From NCBI GenBank assembly GCA_947469815.1, contig CANIRI010000119.1, forward strand, positions 1-7,230: a stretch of 7,230 nt of DNA, in the 5' to 3' direction. A model generated the notes under the pieces. It had not been told where the DNA came from. It ran no database searches and saw only the letters and a program-made list of their open reading frames with translations. Shown here piece after piece: positions 6,758 through 7,230 of this stretch. Within the stretch, counting starts at the first letter, position 1. Each line of letters starts with the position of its first letter. Source of the stretch: Comamonadaceae bacterium (GTDB lineage Bacteria; Pseudomonadota; Gammaproteobacteria; Burkholderiales; Burkholderiaceae_C). The translations under genes and the position numbers were made by a program.

Positions 6758-6764
6758 CCGGCCC

Positions 6765-7230
6765 TCAAATCCGCAGCCGCCAGGCCGCGCGCGAGCCCAG
6801 GCCCACGGCACTGCCGACGGACCAGAACAAAACCGAGACGCCCAGCACTGCCCCCACGCTGCCAAACAGCAGGGGCATGAGCACACTGGAGAAGTTGATC
6901 GCCATCAGGCGCAGAGCCAGCGCCTGGCTGCGCTGCGGCTCGGGCGTGATGTGGTGCAAGGTGCTCATGATCATAGGCTGCACCGATCCCAAGGCAAAGC
7001 CCAGAAAAACCGAACAGATGGCCATGGCCCAGGCGCTGTGCATCAGCGGGTAAATGGCAAAGAGCAGCGCGGTGCTGAGCATGGCAACGGTAGTCACATG
7101 CCACTCGCGGGCCTGCGCGGCCACCAGGGGAATCAGCAAGCGCACCAGCACTGCTGCCACGGCAAAGCCACCCAAAATGCCACCGATCACCGACGCGCTG
7201 AGCTGGCGTTCATGGCCCAGCACCGGCACC
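6765..7230 (-). CDS. MFS-type membrane transporter, C-terminal part (gene continues past the right edge)
   Basis: An open frame on the minus strand enters at the right edge and ends with TGA at 6767-6765. About 155 residues are visible. They form roughly five hydrophobic segments, at about 11-36, 45-62, 65-86, 104-124 and 126-146 counted from the edge. Short basic or polar loops lie between them, including HHITPEPQRSQALALRL. This pattern and the small-residue-rich helices (GGILGGFAVAAVL, FLGFALGSVQP) fit the second half of a major facilitator superfamily permease. The GTG at the very edge is an internal valine codon, not a start. The substrate cannot be inferred from this part. The gene converges on efp with a 7-base gap and no terminator between them. 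Confidence 0.72.
   Translation of the reverse strand, partial: VPVLGHERQLSASVIGGILGGFAVAAVLVRLLIPLVAAQAREWHVTTVAMLSTALLFAIYPLMHSAWAMAICSVFLGFALGSVQPMIMSTLHHITPEPQRSQALALRLMAINFSSVLMPLLFGSVGAVLGVSVLFWSVGSAVGLGSRAAWRLRI

Noticed and set aside
6194..6886. Long open frame (230 codons) antisense to efp
   Set aside because: It mirrors the efp codons and runs into the transporter region. Its product is Val/Phe/Gly/His-rich with no recognisable domain, a typical shadow of third-position GC bias.

Overview
The window looks like core chromosome of a betaproteobacterium, most likely Burkholderiales and probably Comamonadaceae (Rhodoferax/Polaromonas-like). This placement is inferred from the protein sequences, from EarP next to an Arg32-type EF-P, and from the order uvrC-pgsA-tRNA. 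No database search was possible. Composition is moderately GC-rich and even. I see no transposase, integrase, CRISPR array, phage gene or other sign of recent transfer. Coding density is high and the largest gap between genes is about 146 bases.

Left part, all on the minus strand. Read in the direction of transcription, uvrC (nucleotide excision repair endonuclease subunit, 4921 to 2954) is followed after 18 bases by pgsA (phosphatidylglycerophosphate synthase, 2935 to 2360). Next come a tRNA-Val(UAC) gene (2213 to 2138), an intrinsic terminator (2127 to about 2101), ppiD (membrane-anchored periplasmic foldase, 2080 to 149), and a tRNA-His(GUG) gene (101 to 26) with its own perfect TATAAT -10 box. 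A uvrC-pgsA pair followed by tRNA genes is also found in enterobacteria, so this is a conserved housekeeping layout.

Right part. earP (EF-P arginine rhamnosyltransferase, 4960 to 6102, plus strand) starts divergently from uvrC with only 38 bases between the two start codons. It is followed by efp (elongation factor P, 6203 to 6757, plus strand). The pair forms a functional unit: EarP uses dTDP-rhamnose to modify Arg32 of EF-P, and the modified factor rescues ribosomes stalled at polyproline. The 100-base gap between them is almost filled by a strongly structured element: a perfect 12-bp inverted repeat (6104-6115 with 6180-6191) that encloses two further GC-rich hairpins. This is the most interesting unexplained structure in the window. 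After efp, the 3' part of a convergent MFS-type transporter gene (minus strand, stop at 6765) runs off the right edge.

The genes are ordinary housekeeping genes. I found no convincing new multi-gene system. The candidates worth following up are regulatory: the earP-efp inter-cistronic RNA structure and its possible alternative pairing at the efp start, the terminator just upstream of ppiD, and the very tight uvrC/earP divergent junction.
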